A stretch of 11,121 bases of DNA, from NCBI GenBank assembly GCA_016936335.1, contig JAFGXZ010000060.1, positions 1-11,121 of the forward strand, given 5' to 3'. This DNA comes from Fidelibacterota bacterium (GTDB lineage: Bacteria; Fidelibacterota; UBA2242). Below the pieces are notes generated by a model, which saw only the letters and a list, made by a program, of their open reading frames with translations, was not told the DNA's origin and ran no database searches. A program made the position numbers and the translations under genes. Shown here piece by piece: positions 1-7,342 of this stretch. Numbering within the stretch: position 1 is the first letter of the stretch; the number at the start of each line of letters is the position of its first letter.

Positions 1-3000
1 AGGTTCAGGACAGCATCCTTGATTGTTGCCTGGCATTCCGTCACCCGAATGACCGTGTCTTGCAGGGTCGCTTTCATGGAAATGGCACTGATAGCCGGTG
101 TTTCCGGGCTGAGTTGAAAAGAACCATCCTGGAAAGTTACCTCACCATTTATTTTCGGTTGATTCAGAGAACCTTGAATAGCGATAGAGGAGTTCAAAAT
201 TCCTGAAAGTTGGTAAATTTCAGGCGCGAGATCTTTGGTAATGGTGATATCAAGATTATTGATATCTAATTGTGCATCTAAAAGAGATGGATTCCAATTG
301 CCCTCCACTGATAGAATTTCCTGATGATTTATGAAAAATGTCAGGTCCGATGCAATAGAATGGTGTTTGGATAGATCGATACTGCCGATTAGATTGAAGT
401 CATTGGACCGGTAACGGCCGGCCAATTGTTCAAATTGAATGTTATTATCTGTGACTTGTCCATCAATCTTGATATTTTCAATCGGTGGCTGTTGAAAGTC
501 GGTTTGAACAACGCCGTTATTGAGATTGAGGTAGCCGGTAAGGTGCGGTTTTACCTGCGTTCCATAGATTTGAATTTTTGAGTTCAGATGACCTTCCAGG
601 CGATAGACCGGGATAAAGGGTTCCAGAATCTCCAAATCCAAATCGGTAATTTCAATATCGAGCTCGGAGTATTTTGGCATTAGTGTGCCACTTGTGAAGA
701 GAACTTTTCGGTCGCGGCTCAACATTTCAAAAGTAAGATTGTAGCTTCGAATATCTGTCCGGTCGATCCGCCCGGTAATTTGAATCGGCAATTTGTCAAG
801 AGATGCCGTAAAAGAATCAATTTGTAAAAATGAATCACTTGCCGAAACACTTGCCTCTATGGAGTTCATCAGATGCGGAACACCGTCAATCTGAAACAGA
901 CCTTCAGAAATAGATGCTGTCGCTGAAAAGTGTGGTGCTGGCAGATGTCCGGAAACATTCACCCGGGCGTTCATTTTGCCACCGATCTGTTCGAGATCGT
1001 TGGCCAGTGGCCGAAATTGGGCCAGGTCAAGATTGCTAACTTCAGCAAAACCGTCTATCTGTGTTTTTGAGACGGAAAACTCTGACCGGGCGATGTTGGT
1101 ACCAGCGAGTGCAAGATTCAGATTCATGAGAAAATTGTCAAATCGACGTGTATATATGGTGCCTTCTGTATGAACGGGAAGTCCATTAACGATTGCATCA
1201 AGTGAATGCAGGGTGAAAATACTATCCTGAAATGTCGTTGTCATTTGCATAGCTTCAATCTGTGGATACGTAGTATCAATGTCAACACTGGCGTTCCGAA
1301 TATCGAAATTACCTGAAATATGGGGTTGTTTTGGTTTTCCGGAAATGGTCAGGCTGGATATCAGTTGCCCCTGAATGTCGGTAATGTTTTGGGTGAAAGA
1401 TTTTGCCATTGACAGATCGAGACTGTCTACTGCAAGTCGAATATTCAATGTATCTCTTCCGAAAAAACCGCCGACATTGACGATTTTCTGATCGGCGAAA
1501 TTGAATGTGGAGGCGATCTGGAATTTACGCCAGCCGAATCGTTGCAAATGACCGTCAAAAGAAAATGGAGTCTTCCGGATAAGGCCGGTGAAATTATGGA
1601 AATCGAGAATTGTATCCTGTAGAATGGTTTTGATCTGTATTTCTTCAATTGGCGGAGAACTTTTACTCAATTGAAAAAGACCGTCGGAAAGACGAATAAA
1701 CCCATCGATGTGAGGTTTCGTATAAGAACCGGAAAGCTTGATATTGGATGATAAATGTCCCTCGGTGATCATTTCTGCGGGTGTAAAACTCTGTAGCAGT
1801 GCAAGATCGAATTGATCCATGTTCAGATCGACGTTGATCTGTTTCTTTTGGGAATTTATTGATGCAACCAGGGTTTCCCGATTCTGAATATTTAACCGCC
1901 AGTTGCCAGTGAATTCGTCTTTCGAGGTTAAATCAAACCGGCCAGTTGATTTAAAGGGTAAATTATTAATGCTGCCGCTGAGGTTTTTCAGGTCTAATCG
2001 TGATTTTTGATATGAAACATTCAGTGACAAGTTTGTTAAGGGAGGAGCATTTGATGTTGACTGAAATAGTCCTTTATCAACATTTAACCGGCCATTGAGA
2101 TCGGGCTTTTGCCATGATCCGGAAATAGCAATATTGCCACCGGTCTGTCCCTGAAGACCATAAATATCCGGTACAAGATTTTGGAAGTCTGCCAGGTTAA
2201 CATTGTAGAAACGAGCGTTTAAATTGACGGTTTTAGAATTGAATTCACCCTTAATTGTTAAAATCTCTTTTTCGTGAATAAAAATTTGGCTTTTGTTCTG
2301 ATACTGCTTCCGGTTTTGGGTGGTGATGGTCGATTGGATCAAAAATGGAATTTCGGCGTATTGCCATGATAGATATTCCACCTGAATTTCATCATTGTTG
2401 AGATTTATTTTCAGCATTAGATCAGTTAAAGGAGGCTGGTCACCGGCCCATTGTACATCGCCTTGTTCTAATGATACCGAACCACTCCAAACAGGTTTTT
2501 TAACTGTACCCGAAATGGTAATATCCAGATTTGATTTTCCCTGAATGAATATATCCGCCGGAATCAGCGGATTGAATTGATTCAGATTGATATTTGTGGC
2601 TGTGAGTTTTCCGTCAAGGGTTGATTTTTTATCGATGGTGTATTGCTTATTTTCATTGAGGATTGGTAGATCTGCCGTCAGGAGTATCTTTTCACCGGGC
2701 TTGCTGAGCATAAGCGGGTTTATGATTAGCCGATTGTTGTGAAACCTGATATCCGTGACTATGGTGTCGTATTGCAGCTGTTGGTAATAAAAATCGTGAA
2801 TTTCCGACTGAAAAAGAATCTCCGGCTGTTCAAAATTATTTGAAAGAGAGAGATTAAAATCTAAAAGTCCGTCTATATTCGGGACATCCGGAAGAAGGAA
2901 ATGAACCCGGTTCATATCAATCTCTGAACCACTTAATGTTATATCCAGGTCAGCCAAATCTTTTAGCTTGGCATTTCCGGTGATTATTCCAAAATCCGGT

Positions 3001-4892
3001 TCATCTGCTGAAATTGACTGAAGCAGGATCACTAGATTTGACTGCCGGTTTGGAATTGAGTATGAACCATCACATTTGATTTTTACGGAGGGTCTGACCA
3101 GCGATAAATCTTTAACAAGGATATGTTCATTCTGAAATTCGATAGATATCTGACCGCTGTCAAATTGATAGCCTGAATAACCCGGCTGGACCATCTCGAC
3201 TTCAAATATTCCCTGAAGTGTCGGAACACGGCCTTGCAGGTGACCGTGATATGTATAGGCACCCTGTAATTGTGTAAGACCAAAAGGCGCCTTGGCGGAA
3301 TGTATCTGTGGTAGTGTGCCATTGAACTGACTGCTTTTAATTTCTATTATTTTGTCGAAATACGAGATGTCAGCTACCAATTTATTGATGGGGAAGTGCT
3401 GATAACTTAGATTGGAAACAGAGATTGAGGCGTCAATTTTTGGATTTTTGTACTTCCCGGCAATGGATCCTTTGAGAGTTAGCTGACCGGAGACATCGGA
3501 TATGTTTGCCAGTTGCGCCAGCGATTCGATTTCGCGAATGTCAAATGAATAACGGGCATTCACCTCTTCACTTGACAGCTCAGCGGTAATCGTTCCACGG
3601 GTCAAATTGTTATGAAGTTCTGTGCTGAGGTGGCCATCCCGAAGTTGAGCGGTCGCAATAATGTCCGGAACGATTTTATCATTCATCTTTAAATTATCAA
3701 GGCTGATATTCCCGGATGAAGAAATTGAAGCGATGTTTTTTAAAGCGCCGTTTGTGGCAATAGAAGCATTTAATCGACCACTTTGAAGGATTGGGTTCTG
3801 AAATACTGTTGCCCATATCTGCTGAAGATTCAGATTCGAAACCGACAGTGTCGCTGAATGGTGCCAAAGACTGTCATTAACGAATACACCGGTTGCTGTG
3901 ATATTGCCACTGTCCGTTTTAATAGCGAGTTGTCGGACAATTAATGAATCTGAATGATAAGAAGCGTCAAAATGTCCTTCTTTAAGCTCGATCCCGGAAA
4001 TAGTCAATTGTGGGACAATTGCCTGGAAATCGATATCCGGTGCCGGTAATTTGCCCTTGGCACGGATACTTACATCTATTTTACCATCAAAAGGTGATAG
4101 TATCGCATATAAATCTGGCAATGATGCTTTTAGTGACTGTCCTGGATTTCCCTGAATTCTGATTGAGGCTTCCAGTTCCGGTAGCGTTGTTATTAATGTG
4201 CCGGAAAGAGTTAATTCAGCTGTGGACGTCTGAAATTCTGCTAAAGTAACATCCCCGTTTTTGACATCAGCGTTCACCTGAATATCATAAAAAGAAAAGG
4301 GCGTCTGTGCAATCCTGATGTCTGATTGACCGGCACGCAATTGAAGTTGATAAGTGGAATCAGCTGTTTGCTGAAGATGCAGGGATGTCTGGGCGAGACT
4401 GCCATCCAGGGGAATGGACAGATCGTTATATTGGAATAGTGATCGTTCAATGTTGAATTGTTGCAGCGAAACAGTCAATTGGGATTTGATAGTGTCTGAT
4501 TCGAGAAGACTGTTCAAGTAATCAAAAACAAAGCGACCGCTGCTGTCTCTTTCGATATAAAGAGCCATGCTGTCCAGGCTGAGGCTTTTTATATCCAGCG
4601 ATTTTTTCAGAAGTTTAAAAATATTATAGCGGATATCGGCCTTTTTCAGGTACAGGATTGGCTGATCGATTGATTGATAAATCCGAAAATCTTCAATCTG
4701 CAGGCGACTGAAAAGATTGGTTTCCAAAACACCAATGCTGACCGGGGCTTCCAGAAGCTGCATTAGTTGTTTTTGCGCAATTCTGAGTATCTGCTTTTCT
4801 CCTGTTTTTGAACTGAAATAAGCGCCGGCAGTTACCAACAGGATTAAAATAACAAAGAAGAATATAGTAATAATTTGAATCGTTTTTTTCAC
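1..4892 (-). CDS. Giant TamB/AsmA-like envelope protein, C-terminus cut by window edge
   Basis: The minus-strand frame is open from the start to the left edge, about 1630 codons, so the protein is longer than that and its C-terminal end (where TamB proteins carry the DUF490 domain) is not visible. Residues about 5-24 form one hydrophobic anchor (IQIITIFFFVILILLVTAGA), followed by an AsmA/TamB-type N-terminal pattern (APVSIGVLETNLFSRLQIEDF, then YLKKADIRYN and LDIKSLSLDSMALYIERDSSG). The rest alternates short beta-prone strands with recurrent G-x-P-x-x-x-G and GLFQ...PPI motifs. Known members of this superfamily (TamB, YhdP, YdbH) are anchored in the inner membrane, span the periplasm as a hydrophobic beta-groove and move phospholipid or assist outer-membrane assembly; that role is inferred here. 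Start: GTG at 4892, preceded by weak GAAAGA. An in-frame GTG at 4913 (adding DNLERH) is the alternative, and a TAG lies just upstream of it. It is transcribed divergently from tetR. Confidence 0.85.
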   Translation of the reverse strand, partial: MKKTIQIITIFFFVILILLVTAGAYFSSKTGEKQILRIAQKQLMQLLEAPVSIGVLETNLFSRLQIEDFRIYQSIDQPILYLKKADIRYNIFKLLKKSLDIKSLSLDSMALYIERDSSGRFVFDYLNSLLESDTIKSQLTVSLQQFNIERSLFQYNDLSIPLDGSLAQTSLHLQQTADSTYQLQLRAGQSDIRIAQTPFSFYDIQVNADVKNGDVTLAEFQTSTAELTLSGTLITTLPELEASIRIQGNPGQSLKASLPDLYAILSPFDGKIDVSIRAKGKLPAPDIDFQAIVPQLTISGIELKEGHFDASYHSDSLIVRQLAIKTDSGNITATGVFVNDSLWHHSATLSVSNLNLQQIWATVFQNPILQSGRLNASIATNGALKNIASISSSGNISLDNLKMNDKIVPDIIATAQLRDGHLSTELHNNLTRGTITAELSSEEVNARYSFDIREIESLAQLANISDVSGQLTLKGSIAGKYKNPKIDASISVSNLSYQHFPINKLVADISYFDKIIEIKSSQFNGTLPQIHSAKAPFGLTQLQGAYTYHGHLQGRVPTLQGIFEVEMVQPGYSGYQFDSGQISIEFQNEHILVKDLSLVRPSVKIKCDGSYSIPNRQSNLVILLQSISADEPDFGIITGNAKLKDLADLDITLSGSEIDMNRVHFLLPDVPNIDGLLDFNLSLSNNFEQPEILFQSEIHDFYYQQLQYDTIVTDIRFHNNRLIINPLMLSKPGEKILLTADLPILNENKQYTIDKKSTLDGKLTATNINLNQFNPLIPADIFIQGKSNLDITISGTVKKPVWSGSVSLEQGDVQWAGDQPPLTDLMLKINLNNDEIQVEYLSWQYAEIPFLIQSTITTQNRKQYQNKSQIFIHEKEILTIKGEFNSKTVNLNARFYNVNLADFQNLVPDIYGLQGQTGGNIAISGSWQKPDLNGRLNVDKGLFQSTSNAPPLTNLSLNVSYQKSRLDLKNLSGSINNLPFKSTGRFDLTSKDEFTGNWRLNIQNRETLVASINSQKKQINVDLNMDQFDLALLQSFTPAEMITEGHLSSNIKLSGSYTKPHIDGFIRLSDGLFQLSKSSPPIEEIQIKTILQDTILDFHNFTGLIRKTPFSFDGHLQRFGWRKFQIASTFNFADQKIVNVGGFFGRDTLNIRLAVDSLDLSMAKSFTQNITDIQGQLISSLTISGKPKQPHISGNFDIRNASVDIDTTYPQIEAMQMTTTFQDSIFTLHSLDAIVNGLPVHTEGTIYTRRFDNFLMNLNLALAGTNIARSEFSVSKTQIDGFAEVSNLDLAQFRPLANDLEQIGGKMNARVNVSGHLPAPHFSATASISEGLFQIDGVPHLMNSIEASVSASDSFLQIDSFTASLDKLPIQITGRIDRTDIRSYNLTFEMLSRDRKVLFTSGTLMPKYSELDIEITDLDLEILEPFIPVYRLEGHLNSKIQIYGTQVKPHLTGYLNLNNGVVQTDFQQPPIENIKIDGQVTDNNIQFEQLAGRYRSNDFNLIGSIDLSKHHSIASDLTFFINHQEILSVEGNWNPSLLDAQLDINNLDITITKDLAPEIYQLSGILNSSIAIQGSLNQPKINGEVTFQDGSFQLSPETPAISAISMKATLQDTVIRVTECQATIKDAVLN
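109..2520 (-). repeat. 130-residue repeats inside the TamB-like gene
   Basis: Seven copies of a degenerate protein repeat can be aligned on a proline codon in the motif G-x4-P-x(I/L)-x-G. The proline codons lie at 2493, 2103, 1713, 1323, 933, 546 and 156, so successive copies are 130, 130, 130, 130, 129 and 130 codons apart (about residues 800 to 1579). Each is followed by a GLFQ-like motif (GLFQL, GLFQS, GVVQT, GSFQL, GDVQW) and usually a PPI/PPL-x-x-I motif. Examples are SGSYTKPHIDGF, SGSWQKPDLNGR and YGTQVKPHLTGY. The spacing is much less regular toward the N-terminus (related prolines at 2823, 3222, 3441 and 4038). The DNA itself is diverged, so this is old protein-level duplication, not a recent tandem repeat. 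Confidence 0.8.
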
Positions 4893-4926
4893 ATGTCTTT
4901 CGAGGTTATCCACTAATCTATACTAC

Positions 4927-4956
4927 ATTCTATGAAATAAAAAACAGTTAATGCAA
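4927..4956 (-). promoter_or_regulatory. Possible promoter of the TamB-like gene
   Basis: On the minus strand a TTGCAT (-35 candidate, 4956-4951) and a TAGAAT (-10 candidate, 4932-4927) are separated by 18 bases. Initiation near 4920 would give a leader of about 28 bases to the GTG at 4892 but almost none to the GTG at 4913, which mildly favours the inner start. The -35 matches consensus in only three positions and the region is AT-rich, so this is a weak call. Confidence 0.3.
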
Positions 4957-4979
4957 ATTGAGATGACGATGTGTTTAAT

Positions 4980-5000
4980 ATATTACGAATTACGTAATAT
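4980..5000. promoter_or_regulatory. Palindrome, candidate TetR-family operator (distal)
   Basis: A perfect inverted repeat with 8-base arms, ATATTACG and CGTAATAT, around a 5-base spacer AATTA. It lies between the two divergent genes, 26 bases upstream of the tetR -35 box and 23 bases from the weak minus-strand -35. The inner TTACGAA matches the two other palindromic sites at 5006-5020 and 5053-5066. Length and symmetry are typical of TetR-family operators; binding is inferred. Confidence 0.5.
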
Positions 5001-5005
5001 TTATA

Positions 5006-5020
5006 ATATTTCGTAAATAT
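5006..5020. promoter_or_regulatory. Palindrome, candidate operator just upstream of the tetR -35
   Basis: Inverted repeat ATATTT-CGT-AAATAT. Read on the minus strand it begins ATATTTACGAA, an 11-base match to the plus-strand site at 5053-5063. It ends five bases before the TTGACA box, so a repressor bound here would interfere with RNA polymerase. Operator function is inferred from the repeat and position. Confidence 0.5.
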
Positions 5021-5025
5021 AATGC

Positions 5026-5054
5026 TTGACATTTATTTTACGATGTTGTAGAAT
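5026..5054 (+). promoter_or_regulatory. Sigma-70-type promoter of the tetR operon
   Basis: A perfect -35 hexamer TTGACA (5026-5031), an optimal 17-base spacer and the -10 hexamer TAGAAT (5049-5054, five of six to TATAAT). Transcription would start near 5061, giving about 50 bases of leader before the tetR ATG. The -10 is immediately abutted by a palindrome that shares its motif with an upstream site, which fits a strong promoter held in check by autorepression. Confidence 0.8.
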
Positions 5055-5066
5055 ATTTACGAATAT
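5053..5066. promoter_or_regulatory. Palindrome overlapping the -10, candidate main operator
   Basis: ATATT-TACG-AATAT, inverted repeat arms of five bases, overlapping the end of the -10 box and the expected transcription start. It shares ATATTTACGAA with the minus strand of the 5006-5020 site; the two sites are about 45 bases apart and bracket the promoter. A repressor here would block open-complex formation. Extra TACG/CGTA half-sites occur at 5039 and 5086. Confidence 0.5.
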
Positions 5067-5110
5067 AGTTTGATATATGATATAACGTAAGGTTAAAAAG
5101 AAAACGGAAG

Positions 5111-5701
5111 ATGAAAAAAGAACCTAAAAAGAAAACACAAATTATCACGGCAGCGGAGAAGCTGTTTAACCAGTTCGGTTTCAAAAAGGTGACCGTGGAA
5201 GAGATTTGCCAGGCGGCTGTTACCAGTAAAATGACGTTCTATAAGTATTTCGCGAATAAAAACGAATTGATCAAATACCTCTGGCAAAAGATGATTGATG
5301 ACAGCTGGGCGAAACTGGATGAATTGGAAAATAATGAGACGTCATTTCAAGAAAAAGTCCAATTGATCCTGAAATTGAAGGAAGAAGCTACGTCAACGAT
5401 GGGAGACCAGTACATTAAGGACTATTTAAATATCGTGCCGGAGTTGCAGGATTTTTATAATCAGATATTAGCAGATGTGATGCAGCGGTTCATGAAAATA
5501 ATTAAACGTGCCCAGGAGAAAGGTGAAGTCAGAAAAACAATCCGTCCTGAATTTTTCTTTGCCGTAGTGAACCTATTTATGGATCTGGCTAAAAATGAAC
5601 AATTAGCAGCGCTTTATGATAACTATACAGAGTTTGCATTGGAAGTAAATAATTATCTCTATTATGGTCTCATGCCGGTACCGGATGAGAAAAAGAATTG
5701 A
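5111..5701 (+). CDS. TetR/AcrR-family transcriptional regulator
   Basis: A 196-residue protein, normal length for the family. The lysine-rich N-terminus leads into the TetR DNA-binding domain: helix 1 around TQIITAAEKLFNQFGFKK (9-26), then the helix-turn-helix VTVEEICQAAVTSKMTFYKYF (27-47) with the typical FYKYFANKNELI ending. Residues from about 55 on form the variable ligand-binding and dimerisation part, so the inducer cannot be predicted. It is the first gene of the operon, about 50 bases after a near-consensus promoter flanked by palindromes, and is therefore most likely an autorepressor that responds to a substrate or stress relieved by the transporter. The only upstream purine run, GGAAG, directly abuts the ATG, so the ribosome-binding site is poorly spaced and translation may be weak. 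Its TGA overlaps the TTG start of the next gene. Confidence 0.93.
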   Translation: MKKEPKKKTQIITAAEKLFNQFGFKKVTVEEICQAAVTSKMTFYKYFANKNELIKYLWQKMIDDSWAKLDELENNETSFQEKVQLILKLKEEATSTMGDQYIKDYLNIVPELQDFYNQILADVMQRFMKIIKRAQEKGEVRKTIRPEFFFAVVNLFMDLAKNEQLAALYDNYTEFALEVNNYLYYGLMPVPDEKKN

Positions 5702-6804
5702 ACTTACGCAGTATCATCATACCAATAATTTTTGTATCACTGCTCAACGCTGCTGAACAGGATTTCAGGGGGCAATTATCCCTTTTCGGAAATGCCTGGA
5801 AGCCAAACAGTATCTGGTATGGTGGTGCCGGGTTGCAATATATTCCTAATCTACAAATTACAAATGCTTTATCAAATGCCCGGTCAATTGATTTTGAGGC
5901 ATCGGTCTATCTGTATATCAATAATACCCGCGGTGAATATAGTGATGATTTTAAACCCTATCGGTTGAACCTGCGTTACGCCACGCAACAATCGGAGGTT
6001 CAGGCAGGGTTGCAACAGATCAACTTTGGTCCGGCTCAACTGCTCCGTTCATTAATGTGGTTTGATCGGAAAGACCCGACTGATCCGTTGAACTTTTCCG
6101 AAGGAGTATGGGGTCTGCGATACAAATATATTTTCTTGAATAACGCGAATATCTGGGTCTGGGGTCTGTTGAGTGAAAAAGAAACAAAGGGTTACGAAAC
6201 CATGTGGAGTGATAAGATTCGTCCGGAGGTTGGCGGACGTTTTCAAGTACCGGTGCCGGCAGGTGAAATAGCAGTAACAGCGCATCATAGAGAAATTTTT
6301 ATAAATAGATCTGATTCCTATCCAACGGACGTTCCCGATAGAACTTACTATGATAATCGAATTGCACTGGATGGACGCTGGGATATCATTGTGGGCGCCT
6401 GGTTTGAAACCGTTGTTCAAAACATTCATGGATTTGGTTCCGATTATTTTGTAAAAATGTCAACCCTGGGTATGGATTATACATTTGGGATCGGGAATGG
6501 ACTGTACGTGCTTGCCGAGCATATGGTCAATCAGACGGCGACGGAGCTGTTTGCCTCGGATCAGGAATATCAACTGTCGGCTGTGATGGCGAATTATCCA
6601 GTGGGAATGTTTGATACGATTTCACTGATGGCGTTTTATTCTTGGAAAACAGACGATTTCATCCAGTATATCAACTGGCAACGTACTTATGATAAAATAG
6701 CCGTGAATCTGGCCCTGTTTCATTTTCCTGATACTCAGTTTTCAATCATAAATACAATTGGGGGCGATATTGGTCTCCGGTTGATGCTTATTTACAATCA
6801 TTAG
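5698..6804 (+). CDS. Predicted outer-membrane beta-barrel protein of the transporter operon
   Basis: A 368-residue protein that I cannot place confidently in a named family. Residues 1-19 form a signal peptide (MNLRSIIIPIIFVSLLNAA), with cleavage likely after LNA or NAA. The mature part is rich in aromatic residues, Gly and Asn, with alternating polar/hydrophobic strands such as SIDFEASVYLYINN, GVWGLRYKYIF and NIWVWGLLSE, and ends GLRLMLIYNH, all consistent with a transmembrane beta-barrel; the last residue is His and not the classic Phe. LNFSEGVWGLRYKY with QAGLQQINFGPAQLLRS recalls porin-like DUF1302-type proteins, but this is only resemblance. The start is an unusual TTG whose last bases share TTGA with the tetR stop. 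An in-frame TGA at 5686-5688 leaves no ATG or GTG option upstream, so the start is effectively forced and suggests translational coupling to tetR. Its place with a LolA-like carrier and ABC genes suggests the outer-membrane end of the same pathway. Confidence 0.72.
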   Translation: MNLRSIIIPIIFVSLLNAAEQDFRGQLSLFGNAWKPNSIWYGGAGLQYIPNLQITNALSNARSIDFEASVYLYINNTRGEYSDDFKPYRLNLRYATQQSEVQAGLQQINFGPAQLLRSLMWFDRKDPTDPLNFSEGVWGLRYKYIFLNNANIWVWGLLSEKETKGYETMWSDKIRPEVGGRFQVPVPAGEIAVTAHHREIFINRSDSYPTDVPDRTYYDNRIALDGRWDIIVGAWFETVVQNIHGFGSDYFVKMSTLGMDYTFGIGNGLYVLAEHMVNQTATELFASDQEYQLSAVMANYPVGMFDTISLMAFYSWKTDDFIQYINWQRTYDKIAVNLALFHFPDTQFSIINTIGGDIGLRLMLIYNH

Positions 6805-6816
6805 AGAGAAAAAAGA

Positions 6817-6907
6817 AACCGCCAAGGTCGTAGAGAAGGAATGATGATGGAACAATACAGGAAAGAAGCTCTTAGCGCTAACCTTAGCGTCTCTGCGGTA
6901 AAAGAGA
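6817..6907 (+). repeat. 91-base direct repeat, copy 1, upstream of the GxxExxY gene
   Basis: This copy matches the one at 7343-7432 over its whole length, differing by four substitutions and one A insertion. It starts with the 20-mer family AACCGCCAAGGTCGTAGAGA and ends with TGCGGT, so the ends are inverted (ACCGC at 6818, GCGGT at 6895). It holds a perfect internal palindrome TTAGCGCTAA (6872-6881) and a second CTTAGCG block. Such short, non-coding, palindrome-ended repeats resemble MITE or REP-like elements. Confidence 0.85.
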
Positions 6908-6909
6908 TT

Positions 6910-6949
6910 AACCGCCAAGATCGCAAAGAAACCGCCAAGGACGCAGAGA
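6910..6949 (+). repeat. Two tandem AACCGCC 20-mers before the GxxExxY start
   Basis: Two head-to-tail 20-base units, AACCGCCAAGATCGCAAAGA (6910-6929) and AACCGCCAAGGACGCAGAGA (6930-6949). The same 20-mer opens both long repeats at 6817 and 7343, giving four copies around one gene. The GAGAGG at the end of the second unit doubles as the ribosome-binding site of the GxxExxY gene, so the repeat and gene appear to have evolved as one module. Confidence 0.8.
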
Positions 6950-6956
6950 GGTTATA

Positions 6957-7334
6957 ATGATGGAAAATGAAATATCAAAAACGGTAGTTAATTGTGCATT
7001 TAAAGTTCATAAGTCCCTGGGGCCGGGTTTGTTGGAATCTGCATATGAGGAATGTCTGTTTTATGAATTAAAAAAAGAAGGATTAACAGTTGAAAAACAG
7101 AAGCCGCTTCCTTTGATCTATGAAGAAGTAAAATTAGATATTGGCTACAGGGTAGATCTTTTGGTCAACCACAAAGTTATCATTGAGATCAAGGCGGTTG
7201 AGGCGTTAAACGATGTTCATATGGCTCAGATATTAACCTATTTAAAGCTATCGGATTGTAAACTGGGGTTGTTGATAAATTTTAATGTTGCCCTCATTAA
7301 AGACGGTATAAAAAGAATTGTTAATAATTTATAA
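6957..7334 (+). CDS. GxxExxY protein (PD-(D/E)XK nuclease-like fold)
   Basis: A 125-residue protein that is complete for the GxxExxY family (PF13366). The name motif is at residues 24-30 (GLLESAY, within LGPGLLESAYEE). It is followed by a PD-(D/E)XK-like core: Asp67 in YRVDLLV, Glu77 and Lys79 in VIIEIKA, and a Gln91 helix (MAQILTYLKL). Members are usually orphan genes in intergenic repeats; their biological role is unknown, and nuclease activity is only suggested by the fold. Start: ATG 6957 follows GAGAGG at a good distance; ATG 6960 is equally possible. It sits between the barrel gene and the ABC ATPase, in the same direction, and is bracketed by near-identical direct repeats, the only break in an otherwise tightly packed operon. 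It is therefore probably a passenger and not part of the transport pathway. Confidence 0.92.
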   Translation: MMENEISKTVVNCAFKVHKSLGPGLLESAYEECLFYELKKEGLTVEKQKPLPLIYEEVKLDIGYRVDLLVNHKVIIEIKAVEALNDVHMAQILTYLKLSDCKLGLLINFNVALIKDGIKRIVNNL

Positions 7335-7342
7335 GAATAAAT

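Noticed and set aside
1..4892. Frameshifts or several separate genes in the long minus-strand region
   Set aside because: Translation of one frame (codons at positions divisible by three) gives continuous AsmA/TamB-like sequence at every segment I worked through, from 4892 to base 3, without a stop. Short frames on the other strand or in other phases look random.
6052..6429. A 125-codon minus-strand frame within the barrel gene
   Set aside because: It is rich in residues expected from antisense reading, has no plausible ribosome-binding site or recognisable motif, and is fully covered by the well-supported plus-strand gene.
6872..6900. Rho-independent terminator formed by the TTAGCGCTAA palindrome
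   Set aside because: The stem is only five base pairs and no T-run follows on either strand. The same element lies in front of operon genes in both copies, so termination is not supported.
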